A DNA stretch of 64,000 bases from Tetrahymena thermophila SB210 (taxonomy: Eukaryota; Ciliophora; Oligohymenophorea; Hymenostomatida; Tetrahymenidae): assembly GCF_000189635.1 (NCBI RefSeq), contig NW_002476250.1:525221-589220 (forward strand), read 5' to 3'. A program made the translations under genes and the position numbers. The notes below the pieces were generated by a model that saw nothing but the letters and a program-made list of their open reading frames with translations, did no database searches and was not told where the DNA came from. Within the stretch, counting starts at the first letter, position 1, and each line of letters opens with the position of its first letter. This document shows positions 36,227-51,554 of the stretch, in pieces.

Positions 36227-36556
36227 TCATTTAAAGTCAATTAATTCTACATCAAACTTAAGGGTAGCTTTAGGAGGGATAGCTCCAGGAATTCCTCTTT
36301 CACCATAGGCGTAATTGTAGGGACATGTTAAAATGGCTCTTTATCCCTTTGATAATTTTAAAATACCTTCATCCCAACATTTAATAACCTATTATACACC
36401 AACAGTGAATTCAAAGGGTTTGCCTCTGTCTCTGCTTGAATCAAACTTAGTTCCATCTAAGAAAGTACCAGTATAATGGACTTTTACATAATCCCCTCTT
36501 TAGGGGAAGTTCTTTTTGTCACCTTCTTTTACAGTTTCTATATTGAATCCAGACAT
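36227..36556 (-). CDS. FKBP12-type peptidyl-prolyl isomerase
   Basis: A single-exon, 109-aa protein ([20 protein letters not shown]...), the length of a minimal FKBP. It accelerates cis/trans isomerisation of prolyl bonds and is the class of protein bound by FK506 and rapamycin. The usual active-site strands are visible: [36 protein letters not shown], and [18 protein letters not shown] with FDVELIDF at the end. It keeps Tyr26, Phe36, Asp37, Phe46, Val55, Ile56, Trp59 and Tyr82 equivalents. It has no signal peptide, so it is cytosolic. Four TAA/TAG codons fall where Gln is acceptable, supporting the code. Confidence 0.97.
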
Positions 36557-37579
36557 TTTCAGGATATTATATACTTTTATATTTATTTTAAAATTGATAG
36601 AAGTTTCTTAAGATTTTCTTAAAATATCTTTATAAGATTTAAAGGCTATAAATCAGTATTTAATTGCAGTTTCTGATTTATTATTTTGTTTAATAAAAAT
36701 ATCTATTTCGTAAAATAGAGATGTTTCAAATATTGAGAAATTAAAACATTTTTATTAAAAAGTATTTTACAAAAAAATTGATTTGCTTGTGAAAATTTAA
36801 ATTAAATTTTATTTTAGAGAATGTTTTCAAATATGATGAGAATTTTTAAATATTCTAATTGGATATTTTGGATATATTTTAATTCTTAAATATACGTCTA
36901 TTTCTGATCTAAATAATTCAAATAAATTAAATAGACTGAATAATTAGATCTAAATATCTATTTTAATAATTAAGTTTATTTTGTTTTAGTTAGTTTTAAG
37001 TTGTCCTAAAAAAAATTTTATGTGATAGAAAATTTCTTAATTATTATCTGATCATATATTCATCAGGCTCTATCATGTTTCCTTAAAATAAACGAAAACT
37101 AGAAAATTAGGTTAATAGAGAAAAAAAAATTTTGTAAATTTAACTTAAAAATTAAATATGCTTTTTTTTTGGCTATTATTGGTGTAAATTGTAATTTAAA
37201 CTTGTAGAAGGAATTCCCAAAATATAAAAAATTGAATAAAAAATAGCTAAATATTTGGATGCCTCTTAATTCGAACATTTAGATTATTTTTGTCAATATG
37301 TGTAAATACTTCAAAAAAATATATTTGACTGGAGTATATCTCTATATATCTATATTATGAGTATTAAAGTTGAGAATAAACTAATAATTAATCACAAAAA
37401 AAAGAAGTATAATGGCTATCAAACGTTCGTTTATTTTGATTTGTTATTAAAAAAAATTATTAATATAATATAAAAAATTAAGCAAAGATAAGAAAATAAT
37501 TAGAACATTATTGTTTAGGGTAATTAAATTTTTATACTACCGTATAAATCATTCGCATAAAGGATTATATAAATAATTG
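36557..37579. other. Divergent intergenic region
   Basis: Upstream regions of the FKBP (-) and PTEN (+) genes. AT-rich; nothing further is seen. Confidence 0.6.
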
Positions 37580-40002
<2,423 letters not shown>

Positions 40003-41165
40003 TTGTCAAGCATTTATAAATAAAACTGAAATTATTAATCAAATTAAGTTAGTTAGTTAGTAAGTTCGTTAGTTAGTTAGTTAGTAAGTCAGTGTAAATA
40101 TAATTATATTAATAAGCAATTAAAATTCATATTAAATTTTAAAACTCTCACAATTTTATTTATAATTTATTTTCTATCTATATTAAATTGTATTCATTCA
40201 TTTATTCTTGTTATTTTTCCATTTTTAGTAATAAAATTTAGTACTATTCAATCATCATTAATATATTCAAATATTTATTAATTCTTAATACATTATTACA
40301 TTTATTCTTAGAAATATAGTAATGGATTCTTGTATTAGCTTTTTATTTTAGTCTTTAAATGTACCTAATATTTTCTAATTTCAATTATATAAAAAATATT
40401 GCTTTTAGGTAAAAAATAAACAATGATAAGTCTTCTAATTTTATATATAAAACTATACTTAACTCAAATTTATGCAAAAAATTCAAAGTGAAGACAATTT
40501 CCTTTATCAATTATAAATCTATTTAATATTTTCAGAATTTAATTATCACAGATTCATAATTTTAAGTGAATCTGCTAAAATATCAGATTTTATAGTGAAA
40601 TATAAAAATTTTTCTTTAGAAATAATTGGTCATTTTATATTTTTTTTCAATTTGTTTATTTTTAAAAAATTTCAAGAATGGATCTGTTATTGCTAATAAA
40701 TCTTTAATCTGAGGTAAAAAAAATATTATTTTTTTACAATTTTTTTGATTATTTTCTTTCCTGATTGCAGCTAAGAAATAATAATTAATTTATTTATTGC
40801 TAAAATTTCCAAATAAAATAAATATTATATATTAAGTTATATAGATTTTTGATAAGAAATAAAACTGAATTGTAAAAAGGCTTCATCTTTTTAATAGTAG
40901 AATATGTAATAGAAAGTAAAAACAAAGTATGTAAATATAAAAATATATAAACAATAGACTGACTTTAGGTAAATTTATTTAGATTTTGATAACTAAAGTT
41001 ATTTCTAAGAGGCCTAATTCTATTATATATCCTATACTTGTAATTATAACTTGATTAAAAATGAGAAACCTTTAACTAACAATAATTTTTAACTCATAAT
41101 TAATTATTCTCTTTAATATATATCTAATTTTTCAAAAAATTTATTTTATTAAATCTTTTCTTCAC
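40003..41165. other. Convergent intergenic region
   Basis: AT-rich 3' flanks of the PTEN and RPB6 genes with a TTAG array near the PTEN stop. An Ile/Phe/Tyr/Asn-rich open frame starting at 40471 was not accepted (see rejected list). Confidence 0.55.
40046..40090. repeat. (TTAG)n microsatellite, imperfect
   Basis: About ten TTAG units interrupted by TAAG and TTCG, starting 44 bp after the PTEN stop and so probably inside its 3' UTR or just beyond. Confidence 0.9.
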
Positions 41166-41986
41166 TCAATCTAAGACTTCTAATTCATCGAGAGCCCAAT
41201 CTTCATATTCTTTATTGGGAAGATATCTTCTAATAATAAAGGGGATCTTTTTCTAGACAAACTCTTTTTCGGCAATAGCAATAGGATCATAGTCCTCTGT
41301 TTTATTTAAAATAAATAAATTATTTTATTTATATTCAAATTAAAATCAAATTTTTGCTTGAAATAAAACTATCTTTGTTCATTCCTTTTAAAAAATTTTG
41401 TTTTTTTTTATTATTTATTTTCATCATTTTCATATTTGTTCCATAAATTTAAATTATTTTGCTATCTCTTGCAAATAAATACTTAAATTGTTATTTATGC
41501 TATCGAAATAAGGAAAATACTTAGCTATTTTCATTAAATTGCAGTTTGGTATTCTAAATATTCTTGTTTTCTAATTTCGGTAATCTATTTCTGTCAAGCT
41601 TAAAAAAAAATAATTTTTATATTACTGTCATCTGTTTCTACATAGATTGGAGAGTTTTGAGCAATTTATAAGGCGCGTGTTCCAATAATTCTGGCTTTTT
41701 CATATTTTGTGAGGAAAGGAGGTGTTACTTTGGTTTTACTTGCTTATTAATCTCTATCTTAATCTTTTATGATAACCATTTCTTCAGGATATTCGTCCTT
41801 ATCGACTTCAGATTAACTTTCAGATTCAGTTCCAGAGTGATCAGAATCATCAGCTGAATCACCCTCATCTCCGGATCTGGAAGAGGCTTCTTCAGATTCT
41901 TGATCTCCATCATCCATGTCATCTCCCATATTATCCTCATCAAAATTACCAGGATCAGAGTAATCGTTATCACCGTAGTCGCTCAT
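41166..41986 (-). CDS. RPB6: RNA polymerase I/II/III shared subunit RPB6 (RPABC2)
   Basis: Predicted join 41986-41626, 41296-41166, giving 163 aa. The first 90 residues are acidic and Ser-rich (for example MSDYGDNDYSDPGNFDEDNM), as in other eukaryotic RPB6 proteins. The conserved core follows: LTKYEKARIIGTRALQIAQN, then after the intron DPIAIAEKEFVQKKIPFIIR and RYLPNKEYEDWALDELEV at the C-terminus. This subunit belongs to all three nuclear polymerases and clamps the largest subunit. The intron (329 nt) is clearly longer than most others here and splits the codon before DYDPIA. The core match is unambiguous. Confidence 0.96.
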
Positions 41987-42626
41987 ATTTATATTTTTAT
42001 TTAGTTTATCTTAAATATTTTTTGCTTCTTAAAAAATGAATTATTCTTATTGTTTAAAATTTTTAGTAAATAATTATTTAGCTTATTATTTTATATTGAT
42101 GAATAATTTTAAGCAAATCAATTAAAAATATGAATTTTACTTAGATATATTTTCTCTTCTTTTTAATTAATAACTTTATTGTTTGTAAAATCAATGATAG
42201 AGCAAACAATATAATACATAATATGCAAGCGCCTTCACATCGATAATTAAAGGTAAATTAACATAGAGACACATAAAAAAAAACATGATTATGTATAATT
42301 TTATGAATAAATTCAATGCCTAAATAGCCTATTCAAGCTACTTCTAAGCTAGATTAAATTTTATAATAATTGTTTCTACTTAATCAATAAATAAACAAAG
42401 AAAAAGTATAAAAGTATTTAAATAAAATATTTTTTTAACTTTGTTAATTTATTTGAAAAATATTTATTTATTTTAGAGCATAATTTAGTTAAAAATAGTA
42501 ATAATTTTAGCTTATATTTTGTGTTTAATTATTAAATAAAATAGTAAGTAGTATCATATATTAGTATTAAATATTTTAAATAAATTTTATTAGAAAGTAG
42601 TTAGCTAGCTGAAGTAATAGTAAATA
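41987..42626. other. Intergenic spacer
   Basis: AT-rich sequence between the RPB6 upstream side and the 3' end of the TPR gene, both on minus. Nothing else is seen. Confidence 0.6.
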
Positions 42627-44039
42627 TCAGTCGATAAGAAGATCCCAAATACTGTACTTTTGTTAGAATTATAGGCTATTTTTAATTATTTTCTCATAGG
42701 AAGTCAATATTTGTAAAGTTTGTGATATTCTCAAGTATTTTTCACTTAGTAATTTGTAAATTGAATAGTAAATTTATCTCTTGCTTGTCAGAGAATAATC
42801 TACTTTTGTTGTTTCATCCTTCATTTAATAATATATGGAATTTATAATTATGTTATTATTTAAACCATTTAATATCATTTTTTGCATAAAGCTTTCAATT
42901 CTTTAAACAGGTATTTAAAATCCATGATCTAATACAAAACTTGCTATCAAGCTTCTATTTTTATTTTAAGTGTTTAAAATAGATTGTTCAAATACATCAA
43001 GGAAGCCTGTGTAATTTTGCTTTTGAAGATAAATCTTCATTATCTACTTATATGAACTATTGTAACTTTTGTCTTCAACTATTGATTTCTCAAAGCTTTA
43101 AAGTGCATTATCTAACTGATTAAGCTACAAATAGCATAAGCCTATATTGTAATATTCTATATTACACCTAATAAAATCTTTACCTTTGCTAGTATCCTTA
43201 AGTTTTTTTTCTATACCTGTCTTAATTGATTAAATAGCTTTCTCAAATTAACCTAAACCAAAAAGAGCATTTCCTGAATTTACGTGACCACTAAATTACT
43301 CAGAATCAATTTTAATAGACATTAATGCATATTTGTAAGATATCTCAAATTAATTTAATTCAAAGTAGCATTAGAAGTACAGCTAGTAGATGTCATAGAC
43401 TTACTGATCTTGAGTAAATTTAGCTTCGATTTACGTTATAATCTTCAAAGCTTCATTGACTTTGTTAAATGATAGTAAAAAATAAATATAAGTATAATAT
43501 AATTTGAATAATTCAGGATTTAATTCAATAGATCTCTTATAGTGATACTCTGCATTTTAAAAGTCTTTAATATCTTCATATGCTGTAGCTATGTTAAAAT
43601 GAGCTCGATAGTAATCTTCTTTTATCTTTAATACTTATTTTAGAATCTCTATATATTAATGTTTTTATTAGGGGTTTAGCTCTACTATAATACACGCTAG
43701 TGTGTTTAAAGCCTTATAATTTAATGGATTTACTTCTAAAGACCTTTTAATATATAACTCAGATTCTTTAAACTTGAATTCTTAAAAAAGACCAAGGCCT
43801 ATAAAAAACATAATTTCTGAACTATTATTAAAACAATCATTTCCTAATGGAGTGACATATTTTTCAAGGAAGTCTTTATATTCAGATTTCAAATCAAGCT
43901 CATAATAAACCTAAGAAAGCCTCTCTATTACTCCTACTTTCTCTTTTAATTAATCTATTTTCGCTTCCTTGAGCTAATTTTCTAATATTTACTTCTCTTG
44001 TTACAACTTTCTATTTTCAATTTCGTCGTTCTTTAGCAT
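42627..44039 (-). CDS. Tetratricopeptide-repeat protein
   Basis: Single exon, 470 aa, from ATG 44039 to TGA 42629-42627. The first 35 residues are a Lys/Glu/Gln coiled coil (MLKNDEIENRKLQQEKQILE). At least six TPR-like helical hairpins follow, among them YRAHFNIATAYEDIKDFQNA (with YHYKRSIELNPE after it), SGHVNSGNALFGLGQFEKAI and EYYNIGLCYLQLNQLDNALQ, with the TPR pattern W/Y-G-Y-A-A-P. TPRs mediate protein-protein contacts; no partner can be inferred. The frame stays open upstream of the ATG into very A-rich sequence without another ATG, so 44039 is preferred. No signal peptide or membrane segment is seen. Confidence 0.9.
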
Positions 44040-45242
44040 CTTCTTTTACTTATTTTTTTTGATTCTGACTTTTGATAGTTTAGTTACTAATCAAACAAAT
44101 TTTGATTGATCTTTCTTAATTAAATAGAGTAGTATTAATTTACTTATTATTTATTTAAGGTAAAAATTTAAATTTATTGTATTCAAAAAATAGTTTTTAT
44201 AGAATAAAATACAAAGATTTTTTGATAGTATTTAATCAAATATAATTTTATAATTTACAATTAAAAAAGAAAAATAAGATAAATTAATTTTATTGATATT
44301 TCAACTATTTATTTTTATAAATAATATAATAGAAAATTAATAAAAAACATTTTGCTCAATATTTTAACAAAAAGATATAATACATAGATATATAGAGATA
44401 ATAAATATTAAATACTTCAAGGATAGACGACCAAGTAAAAACTTAAATCTAATATTCACTAATTAAGAAAGAAAAGTAAGAAAAACAAATTTAAATTATT
44501 ATTTAGCATAAGTAAATATTCGAAAATAATTAAAAATTGTTGATAATATAACAAAAACTTGAATAAATATTTTAAATATCAATTATTCCATCATATTTAT
44601 GTAAATAGATTATATATTTTAATTAATATACCTTTGTAATTTAGAAGTAAAAAACCTTTATCTGAAATATATAATCTAAAAAATAAAGGGTTTTATTTTA
44701 TAACATTGAATTAAAACATTTTTTTCAGTATTTTTCTCTATCTTTTTTATTACTTTCTTTTAATTATTTATTTGATTTTTTCTAATTTTGTATATTTAAA
44801 AAAATTTTAAATTAATACTTTTTTTGTTGATAAATAATACTGTAAAAGTATTTACTTTTATCATAATACAGAATGATTAAAAGCATTAAACTTTCCATTT
44901 CAAGAAACAAATTTTTGATAATTTTTGAAATTAAAAAAATGATTAAATACATAAATTTTCTGTTATGATTGTATTATTATTATAATTGATAGAGAAAAAA
45001 GATTATATATTTATTTTAAAAATTTATAAAATGATGTTTTACCATAAATGAGTAGATATTTTAATTATTTTTTACAAATCTTATTTATATATTAATAATA
45101 AAATAAATTGGATTTAAATCATTAAAAATAATAAAATTTATTTTTAATTTGATTTGCACATAAATAAATTAATCAATAAAGTTCTATTTTTAAATGTATT
45201 TTTCTCTTACTGTATTACTGTAGTGAATTCATCTTTTTTGTC
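44040..45242. other. Intergenic spacer
   Basis: 1.2 kb of very AT-rich DNA with T and A runs between two minus-strand genes. No coding sequence is seen. Confidence 0.6.
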
Positions 45243-48200
45243 TCATTGCTAAGTAGTATTGTATCTTCTTTCTGATAGCAGCTTCTAATAGAAAGCTTCA
45301 TTTTCATTATATTTTTAATCAAAATAGTCAAATTTAGGAATATTAATTCCTTATTACTTAGGATCAAGCTCAAATCTAACAGATTTTCTGTGTTTTCTTA
45401 CATTTTCTTAAGATTAATTAGTCTTTAAAGTTGACTTATTATAGTTTGGGGAATTAGATTTAGAAGATGGAGACTTAGAATTTCTACTTTAGTTACTTAA
45501 AAATCTTGGGCTTCTCGAACTGTGTTATTTTGTTTGTGAATCCATGGAAATAAAATTATTCTGCTTTAGCTCATCAGTACTTTCATATTATTATTGTTCT
45601 TTGAATTAAGATTGATTTTCAATATCTTTCTTATTTAAGCTCTAATTCTCATCATTTTAGATTCTTTGAGTTTGTTAATTATAACTTTTTAGTTATATTG
45701 TATCTTTGGAAAATACTTAATCAGATAATTATCTACTGTGTTTAGATTTCCTATTATTATGCAAATTATCTGTAGTCGAATCTATTTTATTTTAATATAC
45801 ATTTTGTTTTGATGAGTATCTATCAAATACAATATCTTATTGTTCTTCTTCTTCAAATTAGGCTTAATTTTTTAAAGATAACTTTTAATTATATTTATTT
45901 TACCAAGAAGTAAAATATTCAATCAATATTTTTCTATTATGGAATTTTTAAATTCTTGCTTAGATAAATTTAATACTCTTTTATTTAATAGCATAAGCTC
46001 TCCAGTAGTGAATTATCTAAAGAACTTCTTACAATTTTGGATTTAAGTGGGGGTCAGTTATAAGTCTTTTTAAATCATACTTCTTTTAGTATTAAATTGC
46101 TTTAAATTCAAGAGCCTTTTTGTTTTATATAATTTTTAATCTTGATTATATCTTTCTGAGTTTAAGTGAATTGAATGCCCTTTTTTTAATGTTTTTTTCA
46201 GAATACTTTTAAAGTTTTATCTTCAAGAGCTTTTTACTCTTCTTCTTTTATGTGTGTTTTTGCCAAAGCAGAAGGCAAGTTTGCATAAACTTTTTAATGT
46301 GATACAAAAAGAATTTAGTTGACTTTTCTGTTTTAGCTCTCTCTTTCATCTAAAGAAGTTGATGGTAAATAATTGAAGTAAAACTTTTTTTTACTAATTT
46401 TCTACTATAAAAGTTGCGGGGTAGAATTTCCTAATTATGTTATTACTAAACTTTCCAACTATAGAAAAATTTCTTTAAAAAACAGTTTTCAACCATCTTA
46501 TTTTATAAATATTTAATTTTCAAGCAATGGAAAGCCTTAAATTTAATATTCATATTCGCTTTCCTTTTAAATGTAGAAATTGCACTTTTTTATTCTGCTA
46601 CAGCACTCTTCCAAGGTTGTAATATTTTTTTAGCAAACATCTTTTAAATTACTTTGCTTTCAAAAATCTTTGATAGCTTTTTTTTAATGTTTAGAAAATT
46701 GACCCACTAAAAAAAGGCTTTTGTCTTTTAAACAACTGCCCTGTGATTAACTGCAGATTTTAATGCAAGTTTTTGCTTCATTGTGTTTTCATTATCTATA
46801 ACTATACCTCTCCAAGATTTCAAAATATGTTTCAATAGATTTTTTTTATTTCCATATTTCTCAAAAAGAATTTCATCTGGGCTGTAGAGTATTTTTTTCC
46901 AAAATTTACGTAAAAACATGATTTTTGAAATATATTCAACCCAGTTATTGAAATAGCGTCTTACAAGAGCATTTTTGTGTTTCTTTCTAACAACTTAATT
47001 GCTTTTAGATATTTTGTCCCATTAATTTAAAATTTTCTTTTGAAGATTTTTTCTATGGATGCCATCAGCTACTCTCTGTATCTTTTTATATGTTGAGTAG
47101 TAAAGAATTCTCCTAAAACATAACTTTTTATGAAATATTTAGAGCTTTTCTTAATTTGCTTAGCTAGTTTCAGATGCCATAAATGACCATGATTAAAATA
47201 TTTCACTTTTTATTTTCTCTTCTCTTATTTATTATTTTAATGTACAAATCTCATTATTTTCTCTGTATTTTTTTTTAAATATTTGTAAAATCGATTTGCA
47301 CTTTTTGAGAGAATTTAGTAGAGTTATTTCTGCATTTAAAGTTCTCTCTAAAAAGACTATTTTCCAGTGATAGAATAAAAAGCTTATTGTCTTCTTTTTT
47401 TCATTCTCTTCAATGCGTTTAATCATTTCTTGATGTTCTTGAAGAGGGTGTGGTATATTCTTTTACGATTGTTTTCCGTTCATTTATTGTTTGGATAAAT
47501 TATCACCTGAAGAGTAGAAAAATGAATCTTTATTCAGTAAAAGCTGAACTGGATTTTTTTGTTAGAATATTGTCTTCTTTTTTGAAAGCTTTTTTAATAC
47601 TCGTATGATTTATTTAATATGTTATTCAAGAGTCACTATTGACTTACAATCTTCTTCTAAAATATTTTGATCATCAATTAAGCTTTAGTCGAAATTTTTA
47701 AGTTCTTTATTATAATTAATATTTTCAGCTCTTAAGATCTCTTCCTTAATTGGAGGAATTTAAACTAAATTCATCTTAGTATCAGATTCTTAAATATTTA
47801 ATGGTTTTTCATTGGAATATTCATAATTTTCTCTAATTATTTCCTAAACTTTCTCTTTGTTTTTTTAAAGAAATGAAGATTAATCTTCATTTTATACACT
47901 CTAAGCTGTTAAATGTTTCAACTTATCTAATTTATCTAAAGCAATCTATCTCTTGGTATCTAACAAATTTCTTGCACTGCTTAAGAATTCTTCTTCACAG
48001 TAGAAATGCTTTTAAAATTACTTACTATCGTATGAAACATCCTCTTCACAAAATTGGTCATCATATTCCTAAAAATTTAGCTACTTCTTAACTATTTAAG
48101 ATTTATTTTCTGATTATTTGAATTATTAGTTTTCATCAATAAATTAATTATCTAAAATATTGAATTAATTTTATATAGTAGCTTCTTGGTTATTGTATTC

Positions 48201-50821
48201 TTCTCCATCATCATTTCTTTTAAATAAAAATTTCAATTTTATAAAAATAATAAGTCAAAACAAATAAATTACTGTCCAGATAAAATATTCTATTGTCGGT
48301 TTTGATACATTTTATGAGATTTTTCTTCAAAATGTTCATCTTATAAATTATAATCTTACAATTCTTATCTTACTCTGAAAGAAGAACCGGCTTGCAATAC
48401 TACAGATTTTAATTCAAGAATATACTAAATGGAAATATTTTTAGCTGTCATAGTTTATATGCTTGTATTATTTTTTTTTCTATTACAAAAAGCTTTTAAA
48501 ATTAAATAAGACTTAGTAATTAAATGAGAGTTGTATATTTATTGGCTCAGATAGAGTTATTTCTTTTCACTTTTTTTGCTTTAACAATATTCAAATAGAG
48601 CATAAAGTGAATTTTGCTTTAAAACTTTTCTTCTATTTGATCTGATAGCTTAGATGAAAGGTTTATAATATATATTTTTATTGCTTTTTTATTTTATAGC
48701 ATCAAAGATTTTCTTTAGTTTTTTTAGCTGTATTTCTTGCTTCGTAATTTTTTGTAGTTAATTTTTATAGGATCTAATTTTGGCGAAGTATTTAATCATG
48801 TTAAAAGTGAGAGTAAGTCTTAGTTCATTTTATACCTTTTCAAAGCTATCTAATTATTTAATAATTTCTTTTTTGTATCCAGACTATACTTTGAAAAGAT
48901 ATATAAAAAATATTTTTTAAGCCATTCTCATTTACATATCTTTAAGTACCTGTAATGTTTAGAGCTCTTTTTCTTATTAAATTGTGGTTTTTAAATGCTT
49001 TCTATTATTTTAATTAGCTTATATTTATTGAATATCTTGAGTGATAGTTTCATATGAGTCAGTTAGGTCTATTGTTTCTTTTATATTTGAGAATATGTCC
49101 TTAATAGATAATTTATTTACAACTTAAATTTTTTCTAACATGTTCATATCATAAAAACTCATTATCTTATGTTCATTAAACAAATCTTTTAATGTACTCA
49201 AATAGTTTTGTGTTTCATTAGAAAACTTAACCTTTTCTATTAAAAATCTGTACTTCTAAATAATGTTTTATTTTATCAAGCTGATATCATATTTTTTTAT
49301 TTTATTTTCAAGCGCTTAGAATTAAACTGGATTTAGAATAAATATATTGCTTAAAGATATAATTTACTATGATTCAAAATCAATTGATAAGGCTGACCCA
49401 TTTTAATTTAAAAACCTATTATTTGCTTGAGTTGGTTTTTTTAAAGCATTCTTTTGTAATTAAGTAATCTTTTCATATTAAAGCTCCTAAGATTTTTTAA
49501 GTTAGTTTTAAGATTTAGTTTGTATATTTCCTTTAACCATCATAGTGTTAATATCCTATTATTAATGTTCTTAGATCTCTCCTGCTTAAATTAACTAATT
49601 TGGTAGATCGGTTTAGTTTTCTTGATTCTCATTCAAGGTATCTGCTTTACTGATTTAAAATTATTAAACAGATTTAGAATGATTTTCATCTTGGTATCTC
49701 ATATTTTATTTGACTGTAGACTATTTATCCTATCTTGGAGTTTTATTTTCTCCTGCTTTATATGTGCTAATTACAGATTAAGAATTTTGTAAGATCCTAT
49801 TATCTGATTATTATAAAACCTATTTATTTTATATAATGTTATTTTATGGTGATTTCTTTCTTAAACGAGAGGTGCTACTAGATTTTCTAATCGGAGAAGG
49901 AGAAGTTACAATTGATCTATTATTCTGATCCTCCTTTTTCTTAACAGCTAATTACCTATAAAAATGAGCTATTTCATCTAGCAATTTTTTTTATTTTGAG
50001 GCTTTTATTTTTTCTTCAGAAAGCTATCTTTATTTTTGCTTGAGATGAGCTATTTCGCCGTACGTTAGTTGAACCATACCCAAACTTTCAGGTTAAGGAG
50101 GAGGATTGTTTCTTTGCATTTCATTGTCTTCAGATTAAAAATTTTATAACATTTACGAACCTTCATAAGCCGACATAGCACTTGGCTAAGAAGTAAAATT
50201 ATTAATAGAATTTTCAGTATTTTTTAAATAGTTAGTGTTATTCATCATTTACTAAAGATATGTCTGAATTTTTGAGTCTTTCATAGGATTTTACCTATGA
50301 GATCCTTTATAATTTTTATTTCTAGAGCTGTTAGCATTTTACTATTATTGATACTGTTATTATTCTAAGATATATTAGTTTTATTGCTATAGTATTTATT
50401 GTTGGTGTAAGGTGTCTTCATTATATTCCTATGATTTAGAATAGAGTTCATTTGGATTTTAGATCAACTCTTAATTAGCTTATTACTATTTATACTAATA
50501 ATTATCAATTATATTATCATATGATTCATCTCTCTGGTTAATATCATCTTTAATGATCATTTCTGGTGAATAAACATTATTGTATATCCTTGGTAAGTCT
50601 TGATTTTTTTCTTGCATTAAAATATTATTATTATTATTTTTGAGAAGATTTTTAAAACCACCTTATTGCAGTTCAGTCATTCCGAAAGATGCAGTGAGAT
50701 GATTCAAATCTGAATTTGCAGTTTCTTGTAATTTTTACATTGTGCTTCTTTATTGCTAAGAAGAAGACTCAAACTAAACTGTTTTCTTTGGAAGAGATTA
50801 AGGAGACTAAAATTTATTCAT
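45243..50821 (-). CDS. Sfi1-like centrin-binding repeat protein, 1,840 aa
   Basis: Predicted join 50821-48273, 48216-45243 with one 56-nt intron; an in-frame TGA lies 15 nt upstream of the ATG. Residues 1-850 are Gln/Asn/Ser-rich with coiled-coil stretches (for example LAVKKKEDQNN). From about residue 1,130 to 1,615, short helices carry a Trp every 30-70 residues in an LLxxWxxxx setting: FLFYHWKIVF, ILNQWDKIS, YFNNWVEYI, ILKSWRGIV, AFFQWVNFL, ILQPWKSAV, FFYSWKVQ, LLLWQKHT, IIHYWRAYA, YFTSWQNKY. This is the pattern of Sfi1 centrin-binding repeats, which form a long helix coated with centrin in basal-body and contractile fibres. The C-terminal 230 residues are Ser/Asn-rich (SSRSPRFLSNQSRNSKSPSS). 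The role at ciliate basal bodies is inference from family. Confidence 0.85.
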
Positions 50822-51554
50822 AACGCAATCTTAAACTCAAAGAATTATCCTAATTATCTTTCAAATGTGAAAAACTAAAACAATATTTTATTTCAATCTG
50901 ATTAAATTTTTAAACAGTATTAAATTCAATAAAATATTTGTTTCTTTTGCTACCAATATGTCCTAGATTTGAATTTTATTACTTTATTTTGAGATAAACT
51001 ATATGGTAACTTAAAAGATAAATAAATTAATTGAAGTCTTTAAATTTTTCAATAAAAATTCAATGTTTTTAAATTAACATTCATATAAAAAAATTTTGAC
51101 TGATTCAAAGATTTAAGAAAATCTAATAATTTTTATTTGAAAATATCCTTATTCAATTATCATAAGCTGTATTCATAAATTATTACCATATATACAAAAC
51201 CACTACACTAATTTTAAATTCAAACTGTTTCAACTACTATTTCCTTAAAAATATTTAAAAATATATAGTTTATTAAAAAAAAAATTTTTTCCAAAAAATA
51301 AAAAAATATTTTATATTAATCTATTAAAAATTAGCTTAAATTTACTTATTTAAAAAAATGATTTAAATTGGTAATCAATCAATTAAATAAGATAGATTTA
51401 TTAAATTTAAAAAAAACAAGAGATCCTATCAAATTTATCCAAAAGTAGCATTATTTCCTACTACTACATATTCTTTCCTAAATTTATGATTTTAATTAAG
51501 AAAAGATTAAATTATTAATAGAATTTTGTATTTTATTATTCATTTTTGTATTTA
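50822..51554. other. Divergent intergenic region
   Basis: Upstream regions of the Sfi1-like gene (-) and the exonuclease gene (+). AT-rich; nothing further is seen. Confidence 0.6.

Noticed and set aside
40471-40860. Open frame on + beginning MQKIQSEDNFLYQ with a plausible internal intron
   Set aside because: Composition is dominated by Ile, Phe, Tyr, Asn and Lys, two frames are open at once, and no domain is seen. With TGA the only stop such frames arise often in spacer DNA.
45243-48451. A separate Sfi1-like gene starting at ATG 48451
   Set aside because: The frame upstream of that ATG is open and continues without a TGA into the coding region up to 50821, so one larger gene is simpler.
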